Assembly: GCA_000438255.1 (NCBI GenBank)
Contig: FR901925.1
Coordinates: forward strand, 1 to 10,292
DNA length: 10,292 nucleotides
Direction of reading: 5' to 3'
From: Clostridium sp. CAG:389
Lineage (GTDB): Bacteria; Bacillota; Clostridia; TANB77; CAG-508
Positions 1 to 6,655 of this stretch are shown here, piece by piece. The notes under the pieces were generated by a model. It saw nothing but the letters and a program-made list of their open reading frames with translations. It was not told the origin of the DNA and ran no database searches. Both the position numbers and the translations under genes were made by a program. Numbering within the stretch: position 1 is the stretch's first letter; each line of letters starts with the position of its first letter.

Positions 1-103
1 CGGTTCAATTTTCAAAAACATATAGGCATCAATACTATAAAAAAGATTTTTACTGAACTGTAAATAATAATATATAAAGAATGTAAATTTTCTGTAAAAC
101 ACC

Positions 104-132
104 TTGTAAAAAAATGGAACATGGTGTAAAAT
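104..132 (+). promoter_or_regulatory. Candidate sigma-A promoter of the fem-led gene run
   Basis: A -35-like TTGTAA (104-109) and a -10-like TAAAAT (127-132) are separated by 17 nt. Transcription would start near 139, about 35 nt before the ATG at 173. It is the only reasonable promoter in the 172 nt before the first gene, and none of the following genes up to the tRNA has a comparable one, so it may serve the whole run. Positions 1-100 hold nothing else that I recognise. Confidence 0.5.
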
Positions 133-172
133 ACGAAAGAATTACAAATAATATTAGGAGGAAAAACAAAGA

Positions 173-1234
173 ATGAGATTTGTAGAAGATGAAGACTCGA
201 AAAAAGAATACAAAAAATTTTTAGAAGGGCATGAAAGATGCAACTTCCAACAATCATTAGAATGGGCGGAAATAAAAAAGCCAAATTGGAAACCAGAAGT
301 AATATTAGCAGAAGATGATGACAAAAATATAATAGGTTCATTATGTGTATGGATTAGAAAAATGCCAATATTCGGAAATATAATGTATGCTTCAAGAGGA
401 CCAGTATGTGATATACATGACATATCAGTAATGAAACAATTAACAGATGGAGCAAAAGAAATAGCTAAAAAATATAATGCAATTGGACTAAGAATAGAAC
501 CAGATGTAGAAAAAGATGACCAAGCATTTAGAGATATAGTAATAAATTTAGGATATAAAATAAAAGATGATGCAAAAGACTTTAAAGATGAAATACAACC
601 AAGATTTGTATTTAGATTAGATATAAAAGACAAAACAGAAGAAGAAATAATGGCAGGATTTCATCAGAAATGGAGATACAATATTCGTTTAGCAGGAAGA
701 AAAGGAGTAACAGTAAAAGAAGGAACAAGAGAGGATTTAAAAGATTTCCACAAAATCATGATAGAAACAGGAAACAGAGATGGATTCATAACAAGACCAT
801 TATCATATTTTGAAAAAATGTATGACAATATGGTACCAGAAGGACATATGAAACTATTAATGGCATATTATGAAGGAAAACCAATATCAGGAGTAATACC
901 GATATTTTATGGAAACAAAACTTGGTATTTATATGGAGCAAGTAGCAATCAACATAGAAATTTAATGCCAAATTATTTATTACAATGGGAAATGATAAAA
1001 ATGGCAATTGCTAGACATGATGATGTATATGATTTTAGAGGAGTATCAGGAGTTGTTGATGAGAATCATCCTCAATACGGATTGTATAGATTTAAAAAAG
1101 GATTTGGAGCAAAATTTACAGAGTTTATAGGAGAAATATATATACCATTTAAACCAGTAAAATATTCACTATACAAATTCTCAGAAAAAGCATTTAGAAC
1201 ATTAAGACAAATAAAAAGAAAAATATCAAAATAG
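173..1234 (+). CDS. FemAB/FemX-family peptidoglycan bridge aminoacyltransferase
   Basis: The 353-aa product belongs to the FemXAB (MurM/FmhB-like) family. These cytoplasmic enzymes move an amino acid from aminoacyl-tRNA onto the peptidoglycan precursor lipid to build the interpeptide bridge. The two-lobed acyltransferase fold is visible from conserved stretches: FQQSLEWAEIK near residues 25-35, MYASRGPVCD at 71-80, and QKWRYNIRLAGRKGV at 165-179. The C-terminal signature runs from WYLYGASSNQHRNLMPNYLLQWEM (about 251-274) through YDFRGVSG (286-293) to YGLYRFKKGFGA (302-313). Length is normal for compact FemX-type members without the long coiled-coil arm of some relatives. AGGAGG (156-161) lies 11 nt before the ATG. 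The alanine racemase gene follows after 50 nt, which fits a cell-wall role. Which amino acid is added and at which position cannot be read from the sequence. Confidence 0.9.
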   Translation: MRFVEDEDSKKEYKKFLEGHERCNFQQSLEWAEIKKPNWKPEVILAEDDDKNIIGSLCVWIRKMPIFGNIMYASRGPVCDIHDISVMKQLTDGAKEIAKKYNAIGLRIEPDVEKDDQAFRDIVINLGYKIKDDAKDFKDEIQPRFVFRLDIKDKTEEEIMAGFHQKWRYNIRLAGRKGVTVKEGTREDLKDFHKIMIETGNRDGFITRPLSYFEKMYDNMVPEGHMKLLMAYYEGKPISGVIPIFYGNKTWYLYGASSNQHRNLMPNYLLQWEMIKMAIARHDDVYDFRGVSGVVDENHPQYGLYRFKKGFGAKFTEFIGEIYIPFKPVKYSLYKFSEKAFRTLRQIKRKISK

Positions 1235-1272
1235 AAATGTCCTAAAAGGGACACAAAAGGACAAAAAATTTT

Positions 1273-1288
1273 AAGGAGAAAAATGTGA
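1273..1288 (+). promoter_or_regulatory. RBS and overlapping AUG-UGA/GUG start of the racemase gene
   Basis: AAGGAG (1273-1278) is followed by AAAAATGTGA. The ATG at 1283-1285 is immediately followed by TGA (1286-1288), so it is a start-stop pair with no product. The GTG at 1285 opens the racemase frame, 6 nt from the Shine-Dalgarno sequence, and is therefore taken as the start. Confidence 0.75.
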
Positions 1289-2412
1289 AATCAGTAGTTA
1301 TAAATAAAGAAGATTTACGATATAACATAGAAAAAATAAAAGAATATGCAGAAACAAATTTACCAGATGACAAAGGAAGAAAAGTGAAAATAATAGCAGT
1401 TGTTAAAGCAAATGGTTATGGATTTGGAATTGTAGAATATTCACAATTTTTAATAGATAATGGAATAGATTTTTTAGCTGTTTCAACAGTAGAAGAAGCT
1501 TTGAAAATAAGACAAGCAGGAATTACTGAAAAAGAAGCAAAAATTTTAATGTTATCTTCAACAGCTGTTAAAGAAGATGTAAAAACATTAATTGAAAACA
1601 ATATCATCTTAACAATTGGTTCAAAAGAAGCAGTAGACGTAGTAGACGAAGTTGGACAAGAACTTGAAAAAAAGATAAAAGTACATTTGAAAATAGATAC
1701 AGGATTTGGAAGATATGGTTTTTTATATGATAACAGAGATGAAATGATTAAATGTCTTAAAAAAGTAAAAAATATAAAAATAGAAGGAACATATACACAT
1801 TTTTCAAACTCATATTATGATGACAAATATACTGAAAAACAATTTGATAGATATATGAAATGTATAGAAGTTTTAAAAATGAATGAAATTGAGACAGGAA
1901 TGTTACATGTATGTAATACATCAGCATTTATAAAATTTCCAAATATGCATTTAAATGCAGTAAGAGTAGGCTCTGGTTTCACAGGAAAAATAGCTTTTAA
2001 AAATTCTATGGGATTAAGAAAAATAGGATACTTAAAGTCAAATGTGGCAGAAATAAAAGTTCTTCCAAAAGATTTTAATATTGGATATTCAAATGCATAT
2101 AAAACCCAAAAAGAAACAAAAGTTGCAATAATTCCATGTGGGTATATGGATGGAGTAAATATTCAAACTGGAAGAGATATGTTTAGAATGGTTGATAAAA
2201 TTAGATATATAGTAAGAGATATAAAAGATGCATTAAAAAAACAGCAGATATTTGTAACTATTAATGGTAAAAAATGTCCTGTTTTAGGAAGAGTAGGAAC
2301 ATATCATGTTACTGTTGATATAACTGGAAAAGATGTGAATATAAATGATGAGGTAATATTTAATGCTAATCTAAAACATATTGATAGTAGTATTAGAAGG
2401 GAGTGGAAATAA
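1285..2412 (+). CDS. Alanine racemase-like PLP enzyme (fold-type III)
   Basis: The 375-aa product looks like alanine racemase, which interconverts L- and D-alanine with pyridoxal phosphate for peptidoglycan synthesis. Visible family landmarks are the PLP lysine K41 in AVVKANGYGFG (38-48), KIDTGFGRYGF (136-146; usual form KVDTGMGRLGF) in the barrel, THFSNS (171-176), RVGSGFTG (227-234; usual form RPGIALYG), and the C-terminal catalytic tyrosine Y268 in NIGYSNAY. It is divergent: the usual GRVCMDQ of the C-terminal domain reads GRVGTYH (335-341), so the cysteine-methionine-aspartate stretch next to the active site is replaced. Length is normal. Translation starts at GTG, because the overlapping ATG is followed at once by a stop. 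Placement after a Fem enzyme supports a cell-wall amino-acid racemase. Alanine is the likeliest substrate, but another small amino acid is possible. Confidence 0.82.
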   Translation: MKSVVINKEDLRYNIEKIKEYAETNLPDDKGRKVKIIAVVKANGYGFGIVEYSQFLIDNGIDFLAVSTVEEALKIRQAGITEKEAKILMLSSTAVKEDVKTLIENNIILTIGSKEAVDVVDEVGQELEKKIKVHLKIDTGFGRYGFLYDNRDEMIKCLKKVKNIKIEGTYTHFSNSYYDDKYTEKQFDRYMKCIEVLKMNEIETGMLHVCNTSAFIKFPNMHLNAVRVGSGFTGKIAFKNSMGLRKIGYLKSNVAEIKVLPKDFNIGYSNAYKTQKETKVAIIPCGYMDGVNIQTGRDMFRMVDKIRYIVRDIKDALKKQQIFVTINGKKCPVLGRVGTYHVTVDITGKDVNINDEVIFNANLKHIDSSIRREWK

Positions 2413-2413
2413 A

Positions 2414-3517
2414 ATGAAAAAAAATCCACAAAATGAAGAAAATCTTAAAGAAAAAGAACAAGCCCAAGAACAATCAAAAAATAAAAATGAAAATGGCAAA
2501 AAAGGTTTTTTCAAAAAAATATGGTATTCAATAGATAAAATAGAAAAATATCCAGAATTATCAGCAGAGGGATTTAAAAGTGCGATAAAATATTTAGCAA
2601 TATTAATAGTAATACTTGCATTTGCATCAGCAGGATCAACAGTATATAGAACAAGTCTAAATATAAAAAAGATTGCAAAGTATATAGATGAAAAAATTCC
2701 AGAAATAACATATAGTGACAGTACATTAAAAGTAAATTCAGAAGAGATAATTATTGATGAAAATGAAAGTTTTGGTAAAATAATAATTGATACAAATACA
2801 GATGATGAACAACAAATAAATCAGTATGTAAATGATGTTAGTAATGAAGAAAATGCAGTAATAGTATTGAAAAATAAGTTAATGCTAAAAGAAGTAGGAA
2901 CTGGAAAAACAACAGATTATAATTATAAAGAATTATTAGGAGAAATGGGAGTAACAGAATTTAATAAACAAGAATTAGTTGAATATTTAACAGGAAAAAA
3001 TATGATTAATTTATATTTAAACTTATTATTAACATTTTTCATATATTCATATGCAATATATTTTATAAATACATTATTTTATGTAGTACTTATAAGTTTA
3101 TTTGGATTTTTTGTAACAATGATATTAAGATTAAAAGTAAGATATGTAGCAGTTTTAAATATGGCTATATATGCGATGACACTATCAACAATACTAAATT
3201 TTGTATATATAGTTATAAATGCATTTTATCAATATAGAATAGCATATTTTGATGTTATGTATGTTTTAGTTGCATTAATTTATGTGATTGCAGCAGTATT
3301 TATATTAAAATCTGAATTCAACAAAAAACAAGGAGAAGTACAAAAAATTGTAGAAGTTGAAAAAATGGTTAGAGAAGATTCAGAAAAACAAGATGATGAA
3401 AACAAAAATAATGAAAATAAAGATACAAAAAAAGAAGAAAAACCAGATAATAAAACAGAAGATGAAAAAGAAGATAAAACAGAAGATGGTGATGAGCCAG
3501 AAGGTTCAAATGCTTAA
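2414..3517 (+). CDS. DUF1189-like multi-pass membrane protein with charged tails
   Basis: The 367-aa membrane protein resembles the DUF1189 family of Firmicutes by overall layout and by the start FFKKIWYSIDKIEKYPELS (32-50). Its function is unknown. A hydrophilic Lys/Glu/Asn-rich tail (1-30) precedes a first membrane segment (about 57-79). A region of about 115 residues, probably outside the cell, follows, then about four more hydrophobic segments (roughly 197-217, 218-240, 245-271, 277-298). The last 65 residues are an acidic, lysine-rich low-complexity tail. The ATG at 2414 was chosen because AAGGGAG (2397-2403) lies 10 nt upstream and the preceding stop ends 1 nt before it. A TTG at 2381 in the same frame would overlap the racemase gene and is unlikely. 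The position between cell-wall genes and ftsH suggests envelope work, but this is inference. Confidence 0.7.
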   Translation: MKKNPQNEENLKEKEQAQEQSKNKNENGKKGFFKKIWYSIDKIEKYPELSAEGFKSAIKYLAILIVILAFASAGSTVYRTSLNIKKIAKYIDEKIPEITYSDSTLKVNSEEIIIDENESFGKIIIDTNTDDEQQINQYVNDVSNEENAVIVLKNKLMLKEVGTGKTTDYNYKELLGEMGVTEFNKQELVEYLTGKNMINLYLNLLLTFFIYSYAIYFINTLFYVVLISLFGFFVTMILRLKVRYVAVLNMAIYAMTLSTILNFVYIVINAFYQYRIAYFDVMYVLVALIYVIAAVFILKSEFNKKQGEVQKIVEVEKMVREDSEKQDDENKNNENKDTKKEEKPDNKTEDEKEDKTEDGDEPEGSNA

Positions 3518-3553
3518 AGAGATATAACTAACGAGGGAAAGGAACTAAAATAA

Positions 3554-5350
3554 ATGAATAAAAACAATAATGGAAAAAAAGACAACAAATTATTAATTTC
3601 ATCAATAATATTAATAATGATAACAGTTTTTTTAGCAGGAATAGCTATTTATGTTGTAACTAGTAAACAAGATAATGATGATAAAACATTGGCTTATACA
3701 GATTTAATAAAAGAAATGTCATATGGAAATATAGAAAAAATAGAAATGACAGTAGGAAGTACATCTGTAAAAGTTAAAATGAAAAATGAAGATGAAGAGA
3801 AAAAAGCGGTTGTTCCAAACACAGAGGCTTTTATAGTATTAGTTCAACAAAAAGTATCAGAAGGAAATGAAATAGAATTAATACAAAAACCAAAAAGTAT
3901 AATAACACAAATTTCATCTACATTATTTACATTACTTCCAACAATAATAATGGTTGCATTATTTGTAATGATATTCAAAATGCAAGGATTGGGCGAAAAG
4001 GGTCAAGTATATGATGATACAGAAAGAAAAACAAAAATTAAGTTTAAAGATGTTGCAGGTTTAGATGAAGAAAAAGAAGAACTAATAGAAATAGTAGACT
4101 TTTTAAAGAAACCAGAAAAATTCAGCAAAATGGGAGCTAAAATTCCAAAAGGAGTTTTATTATATGGAAAACCAGGAACAGGTAAAACACTAATAGCAAA
4201 AGCAATTGCAGGTGAAGCAGATGTACCATTTATATCAATGAGTGGTTCAGAATTTATTGAAATGTTTGCTGGACTTGGAGCTTCAAGAGTAAGAAAATTA
4301 TTTGATAAAGCAAGAAAGTTATCACCATGTATAGTATTTATAGATGAAATAGATGCAATAGGTGCAAGAAGAACATCAAATAGCGGAGCTGAAACAGAAA
4401 ACAATCAAACATTAAATCAATTGTTAGTTGAAATGGATGGATTTAGCTCAGAAGAAACAATAATTGTTTTAGCTGCAACAAATAGACCAGAAATGCTAGA
4501 TAAAGCATTGTTAAGACCAGGAAGATTTGATAGACAAATTACGATTCCAGTACCTGATTTAAAAGGAAGATTAGATATTTTAAAAATTCATAGTGAAGAT
4601 AAGAGATTATCAGATGATGTTAATTTAGAGAGTATTGCAGAAGATACAGCTGGATTTACAGGAGCAGAACTAGCTAACATTTTAAATGAAGCAGCAATTA
4701 TTGCAACAATCAATAAACATGATGAAATTGAAAATTCAGATGTAGAAGAAGCTGTTAAAAAAGTAACAGTAGGTCTTGAAAAGAAAACAAGGGTATACTC
4801 AGAAAAAGACAAAAAACTAACAGCATATCATGAAGCAGGACATGCAGTAGTTAGTCAATATCTACCAACACAAACTTCTGTAAAAGAAGTATCAATAATT
4901 CCAAGAGGTGTTGCTGGTGGATATACAATGTACAAATCTGATGAAGATAAATATTATATTTCTAAAACTGAAATGAAAGAAAAATTAGTCGCTTTACTTG
5001 GTGGTAGAGCTGCTGAAAAATTAGTTTTAGATGATATTTCAACAGGTGCTAGTAATGATATAGAAGTTGCTACACAAATTGCAAGAGAGATGGTTACAAA
5101 ATATGGTATGAGTGATAACTTAGGTCCAATTGATTTCCAAGGAAAAGAACAAAATGATATGTTTGTTTTTGGAGAAAATATTGGTGATAAAATTGGAGCA
5201 GAAGTTAAATCATTAATTGATGAAGCTTATAGTAATGCTCAAAAATTGTTGATTGAGCATAGGGACAAATTAGATATTATTGCTCAAACATTACTTGCTA
5301 AGGAAAAGATTAATGAGCAAGAATTTAGAAATATTTTTGGAGAAGAATAA
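3554..5350 (+). CDS. ftsH: ATP-dependent zinc metalloprotease FtsH
   Basis: FtsH is a membrane-anchored AAA+ protease that forms hexamers and degrades damaged membrane proteins and short-lived regulators. The 598-aa product shows TM1 (about 13-35), a small extracytoplasmic domain (about 36-120), TM2 (about 121-143), and the AAA module. The AAA module has Walker A GKPGTGKT (205-212), Walker B VFIDEID (261-267) and arginines in LLRPGRFDR (R321, R324). The peptidase domain has HEAGH (426-430) and the distal zinc-ligand aspartate in GASNDIE (D502). The pore loop reads MFAGLGASRVR (237-247) where the usual form is MFVGVGASRVR, so the pore phenylalanine F238 is kept but its neighbours differ. The protein ends soon after the last helix, shorter than the roughly 640 residues common in E. 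coli and B. subtilis. AAAGGA (3538-3543) precedes the ATG by 10 nt. The first part uses ATA isoleucine and the last part ATT, an odd internal codon shift. Confidence 0.96.
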   Translation: MNKNNNGKKDNKLLISSIILIMITVFLAGIAIYVVTSKQDNDDKTLAYTDLIKEMSYGNIEKIEMTVGSTSVKVKMKNEDEEKKAVVPNTEAFIVLVQQKVSEGNEIELIQKPKSIITQISSTLFTLLPTIIMVALFVMIFKMQGLGEKGQVYDDTERKTKIKFKDVAGLDEEKEELIEIVDFLKKPEKFSKMGAKIPKGVLLYGKPGTGKTLIAKAIAGEADVPFISMSGSEFIEMFAGLGASRVRKLFDKARKLSPCIVFIDEIDAIGARRTSNSGAETENNQTLNQLLVEMDGFSSEETIIVLAATNRPEMLDKALLRPGRFDRQITIPVPDLKGRLDILKIHSEDKRLSDDVNLESIAEDTAGFTGAELANILNEAAIIATINKHDEIENSDVEEAVKKVTVGLEKKTRVYSEKDKKLTAYHEAGHAVVSQYLPTQTSVKEVSIIPRGVAGGYTMYKSDEDKYYISKTEMKEKLVALLGGRAAEKLVLDDISTGASNDIEVATQIAREMVTKYGMSDNLGPIDFQGKEQNDMFVFGENIGDKIGAEVKSLIDEAYSNAQKLLIEHRDKLDIIAQTLLAKEKINEQEFRNIFGEE

Positions 5351-5397
5351 AAAATTAATGCATTATTAACCAAAGATAAATTCTTTTAGGAGGAAAA

Positions 5398-6222
5398 ATG
5401 GAAAAGATAAACGACGTCAAAAAATTAAGTGAAATAGCAAAAGATATAAGAAAAGGAATTATTGAAGCAGTATATAGTGGGCAATCAGGACATCCAGGGG
5501 GTTCATTATCAATAGCAGATATAATGACAGTTTTATATTTTTATGAAATGAATATAAATCCAGAAAATCCAAAGGATGAAAACAGAGACAGACTTGTTTT
5601 ATCAAAAGGACATTGTGCACCAGCTCTATATTCAACACTAGCAAATAGAGGATTTTTTGAAGTTGAAGAATTACGCACATTAAGAAATATAGAAAGTAGA
5701 TTACAAGGTCATCCGGACATGAACAAGATACCAGGAGTTGATATGACAACAGGTTCGCTTGGCCAAGGATTATCTGCTGCAAATGGAATGGCAATTGCAG
5801 GTAAATTAAATAATAAAGATTATAGAGTGTATTGCATAATGGGTGATGGAGAAATTGAAGAAGGCCAGGTTTGGGAAGCGGCAATGGCTTCAAATAAATA
5901 TAAATTGGATAATTTATGTGTTATTGTTGATAATAATAATTTGCAAATTGATGGTACAATTGAAGATGTAATGAGTTCGTATCCAATTGATGAAAAGTTT
6001 AAAAGTTTTGGTTTTCAAGTTATAAATATTGATGGGCATAATGTTCAAGAGATTATTGATGCTTTTGATGTTGCTAGAAATGTTGAGGGAAAGCCGGTTT
6101 GTATTATTGCTAAAACTGTAAAAGGCAAAGGTGTTTCTTTTATGGAGGGGAAGGCTGAATGGCATGGTAAAGCTCCTAATAAGGAACAATATGAACAGGC
6201 TATAAAAGAAATAATGAATTAA
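5398..6222 (+). CDS. Transketolase, N-terminal (TPP-binding) subunit
   Basis: The 274-aa product is the N-terminal half of a transketolase, which moves two-carbon ketol units between sugar phosphates in the non-oxidative pentose phosphate pathway. Many Firmicutes and archaea encode transketolase as two subunits, and this one carries the diphosphate half of the TPP site. Visible motifs are GHPGGSLS (31-38), SKGHCAPALY (69-78), TGSLGQGLS (118-126), the TPP motif GDGEIEEGQ (149-157) ending in the paired asparagines DNNN (178-181), and KTVKGKGVSF (239-248) with WHG (255-257). Length is right for a complete subunit, so it is not a truncated full-length enzyme. AGGAGG (5388-5393) lies 4 nt before the ATG, and ftsH ends 47 nt upstream. 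The C-terminal partner normally follows directly but is absent here. I find no remnant of it before the tRNA. Confidence 0.9.
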   Translation: MEKINDVKKLSEIAKDIRKGIIEAVYSGQSGHPGGSLSIADIMTVLYFYEMNINPENPKDENRDRLVLSKGHCAPALYSTLANRGFFEVEELRTLRNIESRLQGHPDMNKIPGVDMTTGSLGQGLSAANGMAIAGKLNNKDYRVYCIMGDGEIEEGQVWEAAMASNKYKLDNLCVIVDNNNLQIDGTIEDVMSSYPIDEKFKSFGFQVINIDGHNVQEIIDAFDVARNVEGKPVCIIAKTVKGKGVSFMEGKAEWHGKAPNKEQYEQAIKEIMN

Positions 6223-6276
6223 TTGAACTGTAACTATTATCCAGTAACCTTTTTGCAAAATTTAAGTCTGAATTGC

Positions 6277-6305
6277 TTGACTAATTATAAAAAAAATGAT
6301 ATAAA
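6277..6305 (+). promoter_or_regulatory. Strong extended -10 promoter of tRNA-Glu (and probably the riboswitch/ATPase)
   Basis: TTGACT (6277-6282) and TATAAA (6300-6305) are separated by 17 nt, with a TGA extended -10 element directly before the -10. The start would fall near 6312, about 12 nt upstream of the mature tRNA 5' end. It is the best promoter in the 433-nt gap between the transketolase and ATPase genes. Confidence 0.8.
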
Positions 6306-6323
6306 TATTAAAGTCATTTATAT

Positions 6324-6398
6324 GGCCCCTTGGTCAAGCGGTTAAGACGCCACCCTCTCAAGGTGGAATCATGGGTTCGATTCCCGTAGGGGTCACCA
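6324..6398 (+). tRNA. tRNA-Glu (anticodon CTC)
   Basis: The 75-nt gene folds as a full cloverleaf. The acceptor arms GGCCCCT (6324-6330) and AGGGGTC (6388-6394) pair, with one G-U. D stem GTC/GAC spans 6333-6335 and 6346-6348. Anticodon stem CCACC/GGTGG (6350-6354, 6362-6366) encloses the loop CTCTCAA, giving anticodon CTC at 6357-6359. T stem ATGGG/CCCGT (6371-6375, 6383-6387) encloses TTCGATT. The discriminator is A6395 and CCA is encoded (6396-6398). The sequence closely follows the B. subtilis-type tRNA-Glu. A CTC isoacceptor reads only GAG, a minority codon in this AT-rich coding sequence, so a TTC isoacceptor is expected elsewhere. Confidence 0.96.
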
Positions 6399-6406
6399 AA
6401 AATATA

Positions 6407-6504
6407 TTTAAAAGGGAGTAGCTTAAAATTACTAATCAACAGTCGCGATAAGAAATTATCTGGTTAGTAAGCTTAAATAAAATTAAGTAAGTGAGACTTT
6501 TGAA
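6407..6504 (+). ncRNA. yybP-ykoY family Mn2+ riboswitch aptamer
   Basis: The leader of the ATPase gene matches the yybP-ykoY (Mn2+-sensing) aptamer. P1 pairs TTTAAAAG (6407-6414) with CTTTTGAAA-region bases 6497-6504. The conserved L1 sequence GGGAGTAGC lies at 6414-6422. The P3 arm pairs TTACTAATC (6429-6437) with GGTTAGTAA (6462-6470), encloses the internal loop with CAGTCG (6440-6445), and is capped by GATAA-GAAA-TTATC (6447-6460). A short hairpin CTTAA/TTAAG (6472-6487) precedes the conserved GTGAGACTTTT end, the counterpart of GCAAGACCTTT in known members. The usual P2 hairpin seems very reduced. Known members bind Mn2+ where L1 and L3 dock and often sit before Mn2+ exporters and Ca2+-type P-ATPases, as here. 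The assignment is from recalled consensus and hand folding. Confidence 0.88.
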
Positions 6505-6558
6505 AGAAATTTTAGCATAAAACTATGTATAAGATTTCTTTTAAAAGTCTCATTTTTT
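6492..6558 (+). terminator. Riboswitch-controlled intrinsic terminator (expression platform)
   Basis: TGAGACTTTTGAAAGAAAT (6492-6510) pairs over 19 bp, with one G-U, with 6534-6552, followed by six T (6553-6558). Its 5' arm contains the entire 3' strand of riboswitch P1 (6497-6504), so aptamer and terminator exclude each other. Mn2+-stabilised P1 should block the terminator and turn the ATPase gene on, as reported for other members of this riboswitch class. Confidence 0.92.
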
Positions 6559-6655
6559 AATATAAAAAAGCTTTCCCAAGTTTTTGATAATGTATAAATA
6601 TAGCAAAAGTAGTAAAAAATAAAAAAGAAAAAAATCCAAATTTGGAGGAAAAGAT

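Noticed and set aside
54..63. TGAACTGTAA repeated at 54-63 and 6224-6233
   Set aside because: It is a 10-mer without extended similarity or shared context, so it is likely coincidental.
1238..1253. Hairpin TGTCC/GGACA with AAAA loop between the fem and racemase genes
   Set aside because: The stem is only 5-6 bp and no T-run follows, so it is not a terminator. It may be chance or a weak mRNA structure.
2381..2413. Upstream TTG start in frame with the DUF1189-like gene
   Set aside because: It overlaps the racemase end and has no Shine-Dalgarno sequence, while the ATG at 2414 has AAGGGAG 10 nt upstream and gives the normal charged N-terminus.
5356..5365. 10-bp palindrome TAATGCATTA between ftsH and the transketolase gene
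   Set aside because: A single short AT-rich palindrome with no promoter nearby is easily explained by chance.
6223..6276. Possible terminator after the transketolase subunit
   Set aside because: Only 4-bp stems (such as ACTG/CAGT) can be drawn before the short T-run at 6250-6254. No canonical terminator is supported, so read-through towards the tRNA remains possible.
6402..6407. TATATT as -10 of a separate riboswitch promoter
   Set aside because: The matching -35 position (6379-6384) reads GATTCC inside the tRNA T-arm, and the start would fall inside P1.
6593..6598. TATAAA as -10 of a riboswitch-independent promoter for the ATPase
   Set aside because: No acceptable -35 lies 16-18 nt upstream, and AT-rich hexamers of this kind are common here.
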